A stretch of 64,000 bases of DNA from Cordilura impudica. Its lineage: Eukaryota > Arthropoda > Insecta > Diptera > Scathophagidae. The translations under genes and the position numbers were made by a program. The stretch lies in the NCBI GenBank assembly GCA_963682025.1, contig OY821518.1, positions 236,756,152 to 236,820,151 of the forward strand. Direction: 5' to 3'. Shown here one piece after another: positions 36,492 to 47,373 of the stretch. The notes below the pieces were generated by a model. That model did not search any database. It had not been told where the DNA came from and saw only the letters and a program-made list of their open reading frames with translations. Each line of letters begins with the position of its first letter. The stretch's first letter is position 1.

Positions 36492-36637
36492 GTATAGGGT
36501 ATAAACATGGTTTTTCTTTAACAGTTTTCAATTAATATTAACAAATGCACAAACGTTTTTTTATATAGGTATATACAGATTCTAACTAAAATAAAAAATT
36601 CATTGAGGGCAAAACAACGTTTTCCGGGTCCAGCTAG

Positions 36638-37547
36638 TAAATAAATAAAAAAGTAGATATTTTATGATACAACACTGTATGTTTACAATATCGTTATAAT
36701 ATGATTATTTTGATATAATCATTCTTTAAGGAAGAATGTTCTTTTTTTTCTTCTTTTGATTCGTTATCGTTAACAATACGATAGCATGTCTTAATAAGAT
36801 TTAGTACACTCCTGAGTTGGCAAAGCGATGATTTTGCTAGAAAGTTGGCGTACAAATTTGACGCTGCTTTGCAATGGTTTTACTTGTATATTAGCAAACG
36901 CAAAATTTCGTTTTCAAAAGTATATTTTAGTTAACCACAAAACTCTATCAGCATCTATTCGCGATTTAACTCTGTTCGTGTAAACAACATAACAATTGAA
37001 TTAAAATTAACCTGCTCTGCCGCAAAGTATACAAATCTAACTAAGTATTCAAGTTCAATTTGAATCTGTTTTCGGTTTCTGCACAAGTGTATTTATGTAT
37101 CTCTCCAAACATTTAACATTTGTTTAAAAAGTGTTTTTTTTTTTGTAGTATTTTTTGTTATTATTTCTTTCAATCATAAGTATATTGGGAGTCATTTAAG
37201 AGGTTTAAAATCCAATTTATTTGTTTAAATTGACTTTCGTTTTCTATTCAATCAATGTCGTTCTTGTATTGTTGGTATAATTAAATAATTGTCATTTGTT
37301 CACATCAATCTCTATAATCAAAGTGAAATTATAAAAATAACGCATATAAAATTTCCCATATATTTAAACACCTTCAAACTATTTAAAATTTAGTGTCTGT
37401 GTTACTTGAATCTAGAGTGTTAATATCAATTGCTATAAATAATCAAAGCTTTCTTTCGATTTTGTACTATTTTTAACAAAAAAAAAAAGTTTTATAATAA
37501 ATTAAAATTAATCTACTTCTGTGGTTTATTTCATTATTTTTGCAAAA
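36638..37547 (+). promoter_or_regulatory. Drip: Drip 5' region, copy b (presumed second promoter)
   Basis: This is the second copy of the sequence upstream of the Drip first exon, again starting right after a Helitron CTAG end (36634-36637). Small indels and scattered substitutions separate it from copy a. If promoter elements lie in this block they are present twice. Confidence 0.45.
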
Positions 37548-37563
37548 ATGGTAGAAAAAACTG
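37548..37563 (+). CDS. Drip: Drip first coding exon, duplicated copy b
   Basis: This is a second copy of the MVEKT exon, with identical codons and an identical GTGAGT donor, inside the direct duplication of the 5' region of the gene. It lies 6.66 kb downstream of copy a and 16.2 kb upstream of exon 2. Spliced to 53809 it would give exactly the same protein. The flanking bases differ slightly (for example one T to C change 33 bases before the ATG). Either copy, or both, could serve as promoter and first exon; sequence alone cannot say which is used. Confidence 0.8.
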
Positions 37564-38535
37564 GTGAGTAATTTTTTTTATTAATATATAAAATTTTAAA
37601 TTTATATCGTTTATCTTGCTAAGAAGAAATAAATCATTTCCTTTTTCATATCTGGTTTAAAAAAAATCTAATTTTTTTGAAAGTGGCTTGAGTCTAGATG
37701 AAAAATCCAGCTTTTAAAAGGACTATTGTTGAAAATTTCTTCAGAAATATTCAACTTATTTTGAAGAATTTCGTAAGATACTTGACTGTTGGCACTTAAT
37801 CTTATGTGCAGTTTAAGCCGCCTTACAGGTTTTAGTTTATAAATATGACTTCAATGATTTTGTCTCTTTAGGCGGTTGAGATTTATATCCAATTCTCTCT
37901 TACCAATTAAAACCTTGCTTCTTAAAGAACATTGGTAAAATTGAATAACATTTTCTTTTTAAAAAGGAATATAAAAAAAATTAAATATAAATTTAGTTAT
38001 GATTTTTTTCATCAAAGTTGAGAAAATTTAAAGAAACAGGTTTTATACACCTGTATTGCAGAATATAGACCATTTTTTTTTTTAAACCGATGTGTGGTAA
38101 TGTTTTTGCTATAATTAAAGCAAAAAGATTTGACCTCGAGCCTGATTAATTTCTAACTGAATCATTGAATGATAAAGCTAAAATATATAATTTATTTGTT
38201 TATTCACACAGAAAACAGATTCATTGTTGCAATCGAATTTGTTGTCAACAGAATTTGGTAGTCCCATGTACTATCAAATTATTCTGTTGTTATTATTGAA
38301 TTCTATAACTTATGATTGATATTATACATAAATTCTAAGGTATCAATGGTAAAATTTGGTTGGTACAATGATATTATTAATTTTAATTATAAATCGAAAT
38401 TTTTATAATACATATGAAAAAACGAGACACACTGACTTGACAGCATAGGTTCGATTCGACTACCAAAGGGTAGTAAAACCTTGTACTCAGTTTGGCGAGA
38501 TTGGTGACCAATTTTTTTTTATTGGCCTCAAAACA

Positions 38536-39682
38536 TTCTGAAAATCAGTGGGCAACCTGACAAAAAGGTGACAACAGCTAATTCAGACGTGTTGATACCG
38601 CTTAATTATATTTGGCAATAATGTAGCTAAGACTCCGTTGAACATATTTTATTCTGTGCCTTATGAGAGTAAGTGTGCTCTACTTTCAATGAAAACTTTG
38701 GAAGTTATTAATTATTGGAATATTTTGGATATTACTGTTCCCCATGCCCAATTTTGGTTTATTTTAAATAATGTTAAGTTCTTTTAATTAATATAATTTT
38801 ACGTTTTCTTGCTAGTCTGTAAGGATAATAGAACATAGACCATAGACCGAAAAATAAAAAAATAAATAAAATAAAAAATTATTTTTTCCTGCACTTTTTA
38901 AAAAATATATATTTTTCACCATAACTTACAGGGTCTCCTAATTTTTCACTTACAATATTTGACAAAATTGTAGCTACGGTAAAGCTGAACATCTTTTGTG
39001 AACATCTGAACGTGTGTAGTTGCCCTAAAAAGCTTATAAAGACCACATTAAACATTTTTCTCAGTTTATCAGTAGTCCAAAAATAAACCCCATATTTCTA
39101 AATCTAATTAGTTGAGCCTAAAAGATAGGGTCTCCAAACGCATGTTATAGGGTATCGTATAGTCGGTATACTTGTTTCTTTTTATATTTATTTGCATTTA
39201 ATTTTAATGCTATTCTTCGTGATAGCAAAAATATCACTGAAAAAATTCTTAATATAATTTCTAAAACTAGGCAAAACAACAACAAAACCTAATAACATTC
39301 GATATTTAAGTCAGCAACAAAAGAATTAACAAATTAGAAATGCAATAAAAGTATAGTATAATCTATGAGCTTTTTAGGGTGACTAAAAACGTTCAGGTTG
39401 TATTAATATGTTCACAAAAGTTGTTCAGCTTTACCGTAGATACAATTTTGCCAAATATTCTTGGTGAGAAATTGGGAGTCCCTGTAAGTTATGATGAAAA
39501 AAGTCAAAAAATAATAAATTTGTCCTATATTTTTTTCTAAAAAGTGGAGGAAAAAATTATTTTTTTTCGCATAGAATGTGCATAAAATTTGTTAAGCGGT
39601 ATCACTAAGTCGGAATTAGCTTTTGGGCAAATATTGATGTTCCTTTTTTTTTTGAGGGCCCACTGATTTTCAGAAACTTCTG
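38536..39682. repeat. Repeat C, large inverted pair
   Basis: 38536-39047 and 39364-39682 are reverse complements along ordered blocks: TGAAAATCAGTGGG, AGCTAATTC, GATACCGCTTAA, CATAACTTACAGGG, TACGGTAAAGCTGAACA and CCCTAAAAAGCT. The left arm has an extra internal segment (~38610-38880). The same family lies in the duplicated block at 31855-32261. Unknown and non-coding. Confidence 0.8.
39064..39176 (+). repeat. Family A 3' fragment
   Basis: Two short pieces (ATCAGTAGTCCAAAAATAAACC and the subterminal TTATAGGGTATCGTATAGTCGG) joined and ending CTTGTT. It sits in the loop between the repeat C arms. 39177-39363 holds nothing identifiable. Confidence 0.8.
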
Positions 39683-40382
39683 ATACCCACTATGTGGTCA
39701 AGGTATTATGACTTTGTGTTGATGTTTGTAACTTTCAAAAATATTTTCCCTAGACGAATCACCTTCTGAGTCGATTTACCGATGTCCAACCGTCCGTCCG
39801 TTTGTGTGTCCCTGTAAACTTTGTAATCAAACTATTAGTATGTAAACTATTTAGTATGTAAGTTACTATCGGCTATAGCATGAACGCTATTGGAACTAGT
39901 GAAAATCGGCTCATGTTCAAACCTACTACCATAAAAATGACCCCTATGAGATCGACTAAAATTACCATATCCAAATTATCATATAGATCTCTGTCAAATT
40001 GGGTATGTGTATGTTTGTTATATCCATTTATAACTATTCCAAAAATAAATCCTATAGGACAATTCTTAGTCATAGCTCCCATATGATGTTTATTCCCGAT
40101 CTTCACTTAAATCTATCAAAAAAAAAAAAACAAAAATATTGCACAGATTTTTCTCAAATTTGGTTTGTATAAGTTTTTGGAAAAAATAAGTGACCTTACC
40201 AAATATGGTCCGATAGGATTTTTTTCATATCCGAAGGGAAAAAAAGTAATAACAATTCCACTCAAATTTCGTTTATGCTTATTTGCTATATCTAATTAGT
40301 TGGATATTAGAAATAGGGTCTCTAAACGCGTGGTATAGGGTATCGTATAATCGGTCTAGACTCTAGAATTTTCTTACTTGTT
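39683..40382 (+). repeat. Family A copy
   Basis: ATACCCACTATGTGG to TTCTTACTTGTT, directly joined to repeat C. The palindrome is decayed (TCGGTCTAGACTCTAGA). An ATT microsatellite follows at 40395-40415. Confidence 0.88.
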
Positions 40383-40469
40383 TTTTTTTTAATAAATATT
40401 ATTATTATTATTATTAAATTATAATTTATACATTTTACATTAAACTAAATTAAATATACCTGATAAGAT

Positions 40470-41276
40470 AACAAGTAAGAAAATTATAGTCGGTCTAGAC
40501 CGACTATACGATACCCTATACCATGCGTTTAGAGACCCTATCTCTCAGGCCCAACGAACTGGATATAGAAATAAGCATAAACAAAATTTGAGTGGGATTT
40601 TTATTAATTTTTTCGGCTGCAGATATGAAAAAGTTCATATCGGATGCTATATCTATATGGGGACTAGGCCCAAAAATGGACCGATCCTGACCATGTTTGG
40701 TAAAGTCTTTTGTATTTTGCGAAAATATATACAAACAAAATTTGAGAAGAATCAGTGCAATATTTTTGTTTTTTGATAGATTTAAGTGAAGATCGGGAAG
40801 CAGCTCTATATGGGGCCTATGACTAAGAGTTGTCCAATTGGGATCATTTTCGGACTACTGATTAATGGATGTAATATATACATACAAACCCAATTTGACT
40901 AAAATTTGTATGATTATGATTTGGCTCTTATGGCAATATATGTTGATTTCATAGGGGTCATTTGTATGGGGGCTAGGTCTGAACATGGACCGATTCTCAC
41001 CAATTTCAATGGCGTTCATCCCATGGCCGACAAAAGGTCAAATGCCAAATTTCGTCAAAATATATTCATATTTGCGACCTGCAGTTTGATTACAAGCTTT
41101 ATATGGACACACAGACGGACGGACGGACGGACGGACGGACATCGTTAAATCGAATCAGATAGTGATTCTGATTCGATCGGTATAATTAAAGATGGGTGTA
41201 GGTCAAATATTTTTGGTTGTTACAAACAGTAGCACAAAGTCATTATACCCAAACCACATAGTGGTATAGGGTATAA
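40470..41276 (-). repeat. Family A copy, reverse, full length
   Basis: An 807-bp reference-quality copy from AACAAGTAAGAAAATTATAG with a perfect palindrome AGTCGGTCTAGACCGACT to the 5' hairpin CCCAAACCACATAGTGGTATAGGGTATA. The GGAC repeat in its core is expanded to five units (near 41113). Confidence 0.93.
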
Positions 41277-41311
41277 AAATATTAAATATTTTTCCTTGGT
41301 TCATTATATAA

Positions 41312-43710
41312 CAGGGGTGGGCACGTAAATGGCTTATTGGGCCAAATTTGAAATTTCACCTACTAACGGTGGGCCGCACTAGTTTATTTCTGTACAAATA
41401 TTCATTTTCAAACAAAAAAGCAAAAAAAAAAAAACAATTTTTAAACAAACATAAAATTTATTAATTCATTTCATACACATTACAAATAAATTTTATACTG
41501 AAATATTATTAGTATTTATAAAAATAATGTTATATTTTAAAATTTTTTGAGATCAAAGAATTCCATTTTAAATAAAATAAAAAAAAGGAATTATATAAAA
41601 ATAAAATAAAAATATAGGTAACAAAAAATAAAAAAGAAATTAAGAAGAATTTTTGATTATTTCTTTAAAATCAGGTGTGTAATTTGTCAAAGTTGTCCGA
41701 ATGAGTTCCGTAAGATGTTGATTTGTTGAACGTGAACGATTTTTGTTTTTAACATTGTTCATGGCGGAGTATAGAGATTCGTTGTGCCAAACATTGAAAA
41801 TAAACGAGCAGCACCTTTTTTCAATTATGGATATTGGGTTTCGTTAACAAGTTTCCAAAATCCAACTTGAGAAGTTGATTTGTGATGCATTTTCAATACA
41901 ATATCATCCTTCATTTCTAACAACTCCAATTTTCCAACATCTGGTTTTCCAAGAATTATATCGGATAATAAAAATTCATCATTTAGGACATCACACAAAA
42001 ACGGGTTAACAAAAACTGAGAATGTTGCTTGAAGTTGTTTGAGATCCTCAAATCTACATTTACAATTTTCATGAAATTTTTTAAATTATTTATGCATTCT
42101 TCCAGCTTATCGTCTTGTATATTATTTACGTTCAATTTTAAAAGAGGAAAAAATTTAAATTTTTTACATTCGAGGTCTCTTATCTCGTGGCAATTCAAAT
42201 TTGTTAATTACTTCGAAAAGCGCATTTTTTACATTACATTTACATCATCGTTGTTTCAGAAAGAGCTACAAGGTCTAACATTTCTTCAGTGATATTAAAT
42301 TCAACTGATACAGACCTAATGAAGATCGCCAATTGAGGAACGTCGCTAACATCGGTGGATTCATCAAGAGCTAAACTAAATGCTGCAGAATTTTTTAGTT
42401 CGTTTTTTAAACTTGTTTCAATAAAAGTGCTGATATCTCCAATCCCACTCTCGGTTGTGCGCCGTGAGAAAGAAAACTGATCTATCGCTTTATGCAGCTT
42501 TTTGTTATCAGGGTCGAGAATGCTCATAACCTTCTTCATAGTGTGTTTTCTTAACTCTGCTTCCCCATAACGACGTTTATCACGGACAATATCCCAAGCT
42601 ATTATGTAACTTGCTTCAAGTGATCTGTCATGTCCATGGCTAAAAGACGAAATAATGTTCTGTTCTTTTGCAATATTTGACTGCAATGCCTTCAGTTTAG
42701 TCTCTCTAAGATTAGTATTAAGGGGATAATCTTTGGCAAATTGTGAGTGAAATTTTTCATGATGTCTACTTAAATTGTAAAGTTTGTTATGTGGTACAGT
42801 AATTTTGCAAATAAGGCACATAGGTATGTCCTTATTTTCAACAAATCCGAATTTGTGTGTCCATTCGGACTGGAATTTTCTGTTTTCATCACCTATCTTA
42901 CGTTTTTTGTTACTCGTTGATGCCATTTTAATTCCTTAAAAGTAAAAAGCGGGACCGATATATGTTGAGTATTACCAGTTAATTTCAATAAAATGAACAT
43001 GAGATATAATTAAAAAATCGTCCAATTGCCAATTTTAGAAATTTTTTAAACAAAATTTTAAAGTTCAATTGAATTATTTTTCAAAACATGCTTTTATGAA
43101 AAAATTTTTATGAAGTGGTTGGCAATATGTATAAAAAATTTAATGGTTTCTGTTCCAAAAGATGAAATGTTTTAATGAAACATTTAATTATCGGGACTAC
43201 TCTCATCCCCAAGCATTCAGGACAACAGGGCTTTTACTGAAAACAGCAAAAATAAAAAATGGAAAATATAGTGTTTTTCTTCAAATTATACGATTTTTGT
43301 CGGTTTAGTGCTTTTTGATATTTTAAAGTTGACAACCCTGAAAATAATGAACTACAAAAAACGAGAGAGAAAAATTATTATGCTCTGTCGTTTCCATTTC
43401 AAATCATGGGTGTGTTTTGCAAACATACAATTTTTAAAATGCATTTTTTTTGTACATGCTTCTAATAGAAAAAATGAAGCATGCTAACAGACGTTACATT
43501 CAAATAATTTGTATTATTTTTGTGGCCCTATTGAAGATTTATACTCGTATTAATGCTATTTTTAAACAATACTTTGAAATTTTGGTATTAATGTTTTGAT
43601 TTATTTTTTTTTTTTTTTTTGAATTAAATCTAAATTAAATTTTGTAATTTTTTTTAAATTTATATGGGGCCGCATAAAATTCGATCGTGGGCCGCATTTG
43701 TCCATGCCTG
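41312..43710 (-). mobile_element. hAT element with perfect 8-bp target duplication
   Basis: The ends CAGGGGTGGGCACG and CATGCCTG (reverse CAGGCATGGACAAA) bound 2399 bp. TTATATAA flanks both sides exactly (41304-41311 and 43711-43718). GGGCCGCA-type motifs lie inside both ends. The transposase on the minus strand is internally deleted. Confidence 0.95.
41640..42926 (-). pseudogene. hAT transposase (GTF2IRD2/ZBED type), catalytic core deleted
   Basis: The ATG at 42926 starts MASTSNKKRKIGDENRKF, then a BED zinc finger (MCLICKITV ... LSRHHEKFH, residues ~36-60), SLEASYIIAWDIV, FSLALDESTDVSD (first catalytic Asp) and LDLVALSETT, stopping at 42240. In the next frame it continues NVKNALFEVINKFELPRDK, then jumps to FFPLLKLNVNNI, skipping the second catalytic region. 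The C-terminus is readable as NDEFLLSDIILGKPDV, TSQVGFWKLVNE and FSMFGTTNLY ... NRSRSTNQHL, to TAA at 41640. An internal deletion removed roughly the central third. Confidence 0.88.
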
Positions 43711-43718
43711 TTATATAA

Positions 43719-46100
43719 CATCATATGATATAAAATGGATTAGAATAAAAATATGTTATTTTTTCACCAATTTAAAATCATAGCATATTCTCATATGTAA
43801 AGGATGTTCCAAAATTCTGTTAACATTTCTAAAAAAATAAATGTTATTATTATTATTGTTATTATTCTTAAATATTGAAATAATAAATAATCACAATATT
43901 ATTATTAAAGAAATATTATTACACTGTGCGACAAGCAAAAGTTTCCTGAATGGCACCAACGGGAATTTAAAGTAGAAAATATATATATCAAAACTCCCAA
44001 GGGGTTTTAAAAAATTAGCTTGTATTTGGTTTTTATAGCCTGTTGAAGTTGTCTTTTTTCGACTATATATTTCCTTAGGCTTTAAATTAATATGTTAAAA
44101 GATCATTTTACCTGTACAAAAGTTGTGTTTTCATATTCTTCTATTAAATTTTATGTTAAAACGAAAAAATATTTTTCTTTTTGTTAAAGGGGGCAGATAC
44201 ATGGATGGGGTGAAAATTTAGAATTAGAATTTTATTTTTAATTTTTTTTTCAGAAATTTTTTTTTAAATTTTGTGTAACGTATGCCAATTTTACATATTA
44301 AAATGTTGTAGTAATATTTATTTTTTGTTGTATTTAGTAAAAAAAGGAAACAAAATAATTAAAATTAATAAAGATTATTGAAAATACTTAAAAATAGTAT
44401 AAAAAACTATAATAACTATAACATAATATGGGGTGTGTATTGTACCAATACCGATTCCATTTTAATTTTTAAAATTTAAAATTTCTTAATTAGATTTTTT
44501 TTTGACAGAAAAAAAGTCAATACTATACGGTGAAATTTGAAAAAATTTTCTTGCTATAAAAAAGTAGAGTTCCATAACAAATATAAAAAAAAAATGTATT
44601 TGAGATGATACCTGTCAAATTTCATAGCAAAACAAATTGTCACATTTTTCTAGAACAAGCCCTACAAGTCTCAAATTTGTTGTTCATATCAGAAGAAATT
44701 ACGTTTTTAGTTCAATGTTTTTTCTCAGCTGGATGCTGTAGGGAACCATAGACATCGTCGCAATAAGAATCCGAGTCTGATCGAAGTAGTCTAGGTGATG
44801 GTGTAAATAATGAATTTTCAGCGATATGTTGACACCTATATTTCCTAAATTAGAACCTTCAGAAAACCAACTTTTTTATTTGTGAATAAATCGAGTATGA
44901 AGTTAAAACAACGACGTAACGAAACTTAAATGAAGTCGACATAAATTATATAACGTAATATAACGAACCGTTTCGTAAAATTACGTAAAGTTACTCGACA
45001 CCCGAAAATAATACTTGAAACAAAAATTATTACAATTGACGTGACGTAACATTAACTTAAAACAAAACACCAGTTGGTTCAAAAATATCAATGAATACAA
45101 GCAAAAACAATTAAAATTAATTAAAAAGTGCCATTTTATATGGAAAATTTAGTGGTAGGTTCACATTTTCACTCATAACTTTTAAACTTCTCAATTGATT
45201 TGGCTAAAATTCAAACTCAATCTGAATAGGAATATACCAAGCCATCTTTGTGAAATCGGGCAATGGATATTGCGTTTTCACGCTGTGATCACATCACATA
45301 TGATGCAGGGTAAAACAAAATACACAAATTTTGCATAGAAAATGTATCAAAAAATGTGTTAAAAGTGAAATGAAAACCTCATTGAAATAAAAATAAGTAA
45401 ATTTAAATATTTTAGGCCTAAAATGTTCAATTCCAATTGTTTAGTTTATACATTGATTCACTCTACTGGATGAAGTATAATAAAAAGATCGAAAAATTTG
45501 CCTCAAAATAGCCCAACTTCAAACCGCTATAAAAAAGCAGTACGAGCTAACTTTTTAAAACACTTTGGGGCTGTCTTTCTACTGATAGTCTACTCTCATT
45601 TCCCGTTAGTCCCATTCGGGAAACTTTCGATGACCCAAAATTTGTTGCACAGTGTTATCAATTTTGTGTCCATTTATTATTTGGTGTTAGGTTACAAAAT
45701 GCTTTTATCCTTAGGGCAGGCAATTTATAGTCATTGAGATATCTAGATTTATATTGGATGTGAATATAATATTGTCATTTATATATTCTAAAGACATTTA
45801 CGATTTATAAAATACATATTACATCCAATATTTTACACGTTAATGCAGTCTGTGGATACTATGGCTGAAAAAAGTCCCACATCGGTTATTTTACCACCTA
45901 TGCCAAATCATGTCAATCTCAATTCTAATGTATAGAAAGTTTGCAATAGTGTTATTTAAGCCGAACTCATAAGGAACATATGCATTTGGTCAAGGCATTA
46001 AAATTAACTTCTTTTTACAGATTTAAATAGCTCTTCGTATGTACTCTGTATGTAATTAAGAATATTTAGTTTTACTATAGTTTTTTTTTTACAAATGATT
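43719..46100. other. Unannotated AT-rich intron sequence
   Basis: No gene or familiar element. Small open frames (for example 45498-45737) have no domain I recognise. ATT-rich microsatellites lie near 43842-43925. Confidence 0.5.
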
Positions 46101-46170
46101 CTGTGTCGATATTATAAAAGCTGTGTCGACATTATAAAAGCTGTGTCGACATTATAAAAGCTGTGTCTAG
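46101..46170. repeat. 20-bp tandem repeat, 3.4 copies
   Basis: CTGTGTCGACATTATAAAAG is repeated at 46101, 46121 and 46141 with one substitution in the first copy, then a partial unit. Confidence 0.95.
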
Positions 46171-47114
46171 GTCGAACATAGTTTGTAGTACAAACATCAA
46201 ATTGTTTATTTTTTCAAATATTTTATTTATTCTTATTATAAATAATGCAATAATGCAATATTAATATAAAGGAAAACCCCAGGTAGTGGGTATCAAAAAT
46301 TCGGCTTAACTAAATTGTACACTCCTATTTTTTTGTTTTCGTCAGAGTTACAATTTTTCCCTCTGCTATTGACTTTTTTTAAATTTTTTATGCGATATTT
46401 TATATTATTTCGGATATTCACAAACGTGAGTGCTATAGTGTTGATTATTCAACCATTCGATTCGCAAGAGAAAACTATAGATATATATTCTTAACAGTCT
46501 CACTTTTCGATTCTTACATTAAAATTTAAAAAGTAAGTTCTTTCCTATATAAAGGGTGAGAGCCACACTTATATAAGCGTGATCAATTGAGTTGATTTCA
46601 TCAAGAAAAGTTTAAAGTTATCTTATGACTGTTTTTAGCTTATAAACAATGTTTATATAATATTAAAGTTATGGTTTTTAATACACAAAATTATAATCTT
46701 TAATACTAGTAAAAATAATTAAGACATCGTTAACAATTTGTACGATATTAAGCGTCAAAGGTGAGAAGTAAAAAAGAAAATAATCGTAATTTAATATATA
46801 ATGTTGCTTTTTAGTAAATTGTTTTTTTAACTTTTTTTTTAATTAACGTTTAACAAAAAAAGTACATCTTTCGTTGTTCAACGAAGCATAAAATGGTTAA
46901 TAAATACCAACTTAAACAATAAGCAAAGTGGATATAATGGATTAATTTAATGAATGCAAGTAGATAATAATAATTTTAATATCACTATTGGCGGCATCCA
47001 TCCCAGTATATAAGTGGAAATCAGTAGCAGAATTTTTGATTACCATTGTAAGCACAAAAAAATTAACCTGGCAGTCCTAAAACATTGGATTATACTCGTA
47101 AACAAGCAAAAAAG
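46171..47114. other. Unannotated intron sequence
   Basis: The only resemblance I see is GTATCAAAAATTCGGCTTAACTAAATT near 46290, similar to the family B 3' end (GTATCAAAGATTCGGCACAGCC), so a decayed B end may lie here. Nothing else is supported. Confidence 0.4.
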
Positions 47115-47373
47115 TATGTAAACGGGGTGTGACCCAACTTTTGAAACCGATGAGTTCCGATCGGGATGAAATTGGATAATAGTTTAGACACAATTTTTCA
47201 ACAAGATCGTTTCGGAACTCTCTGAGTTAGAGGGGGTCAAAATTTGACATTTTGGCCAAACAGGAGTTTTTCTCATCCATGTAACTTTTTACCTATTGTT
47301 CTTAGCAAAATTTGTCCCAAATAGTTTAGATCAAATATTTTTTTGACTTTTTTTTTCAAAAAACGCCCTTTTT

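Larger units (their letters stand above)
36492..38945 (+). repeat. Segmental duplication, copy 2 (Drip 5' end)
   Basis: This is the second copy of the Drip 5' block. Its left edge abuts the hAT terminus at 36491 and starts with the tail of a family A element (GTATAGGGTATAAA). It then runs through the Helitron tail, 5' region, exon 1b and intron start. It lacks the family A insertion present in copy 1, and at its right end it continues into repeat C where copy 1 has family B. Confidence 0.93.

Noticed and set aside
40906..41148. Recurrent ~70-80-codon frames reading GVICMGTRSEHGPI and ending in TDGRTD-type repeats (also at 2277, 19493, 22087 and 28724)
   Set aside because: They are chance frames across the conserved part of family A and its GGAC repeat; they appear in only some copies and have no start or stop conservation.
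45498..45737. 79-codon frame with a hydrophobic stretch
   Set aside because: No recognisable domain, AT-rich composition like the flanks and no splice context.
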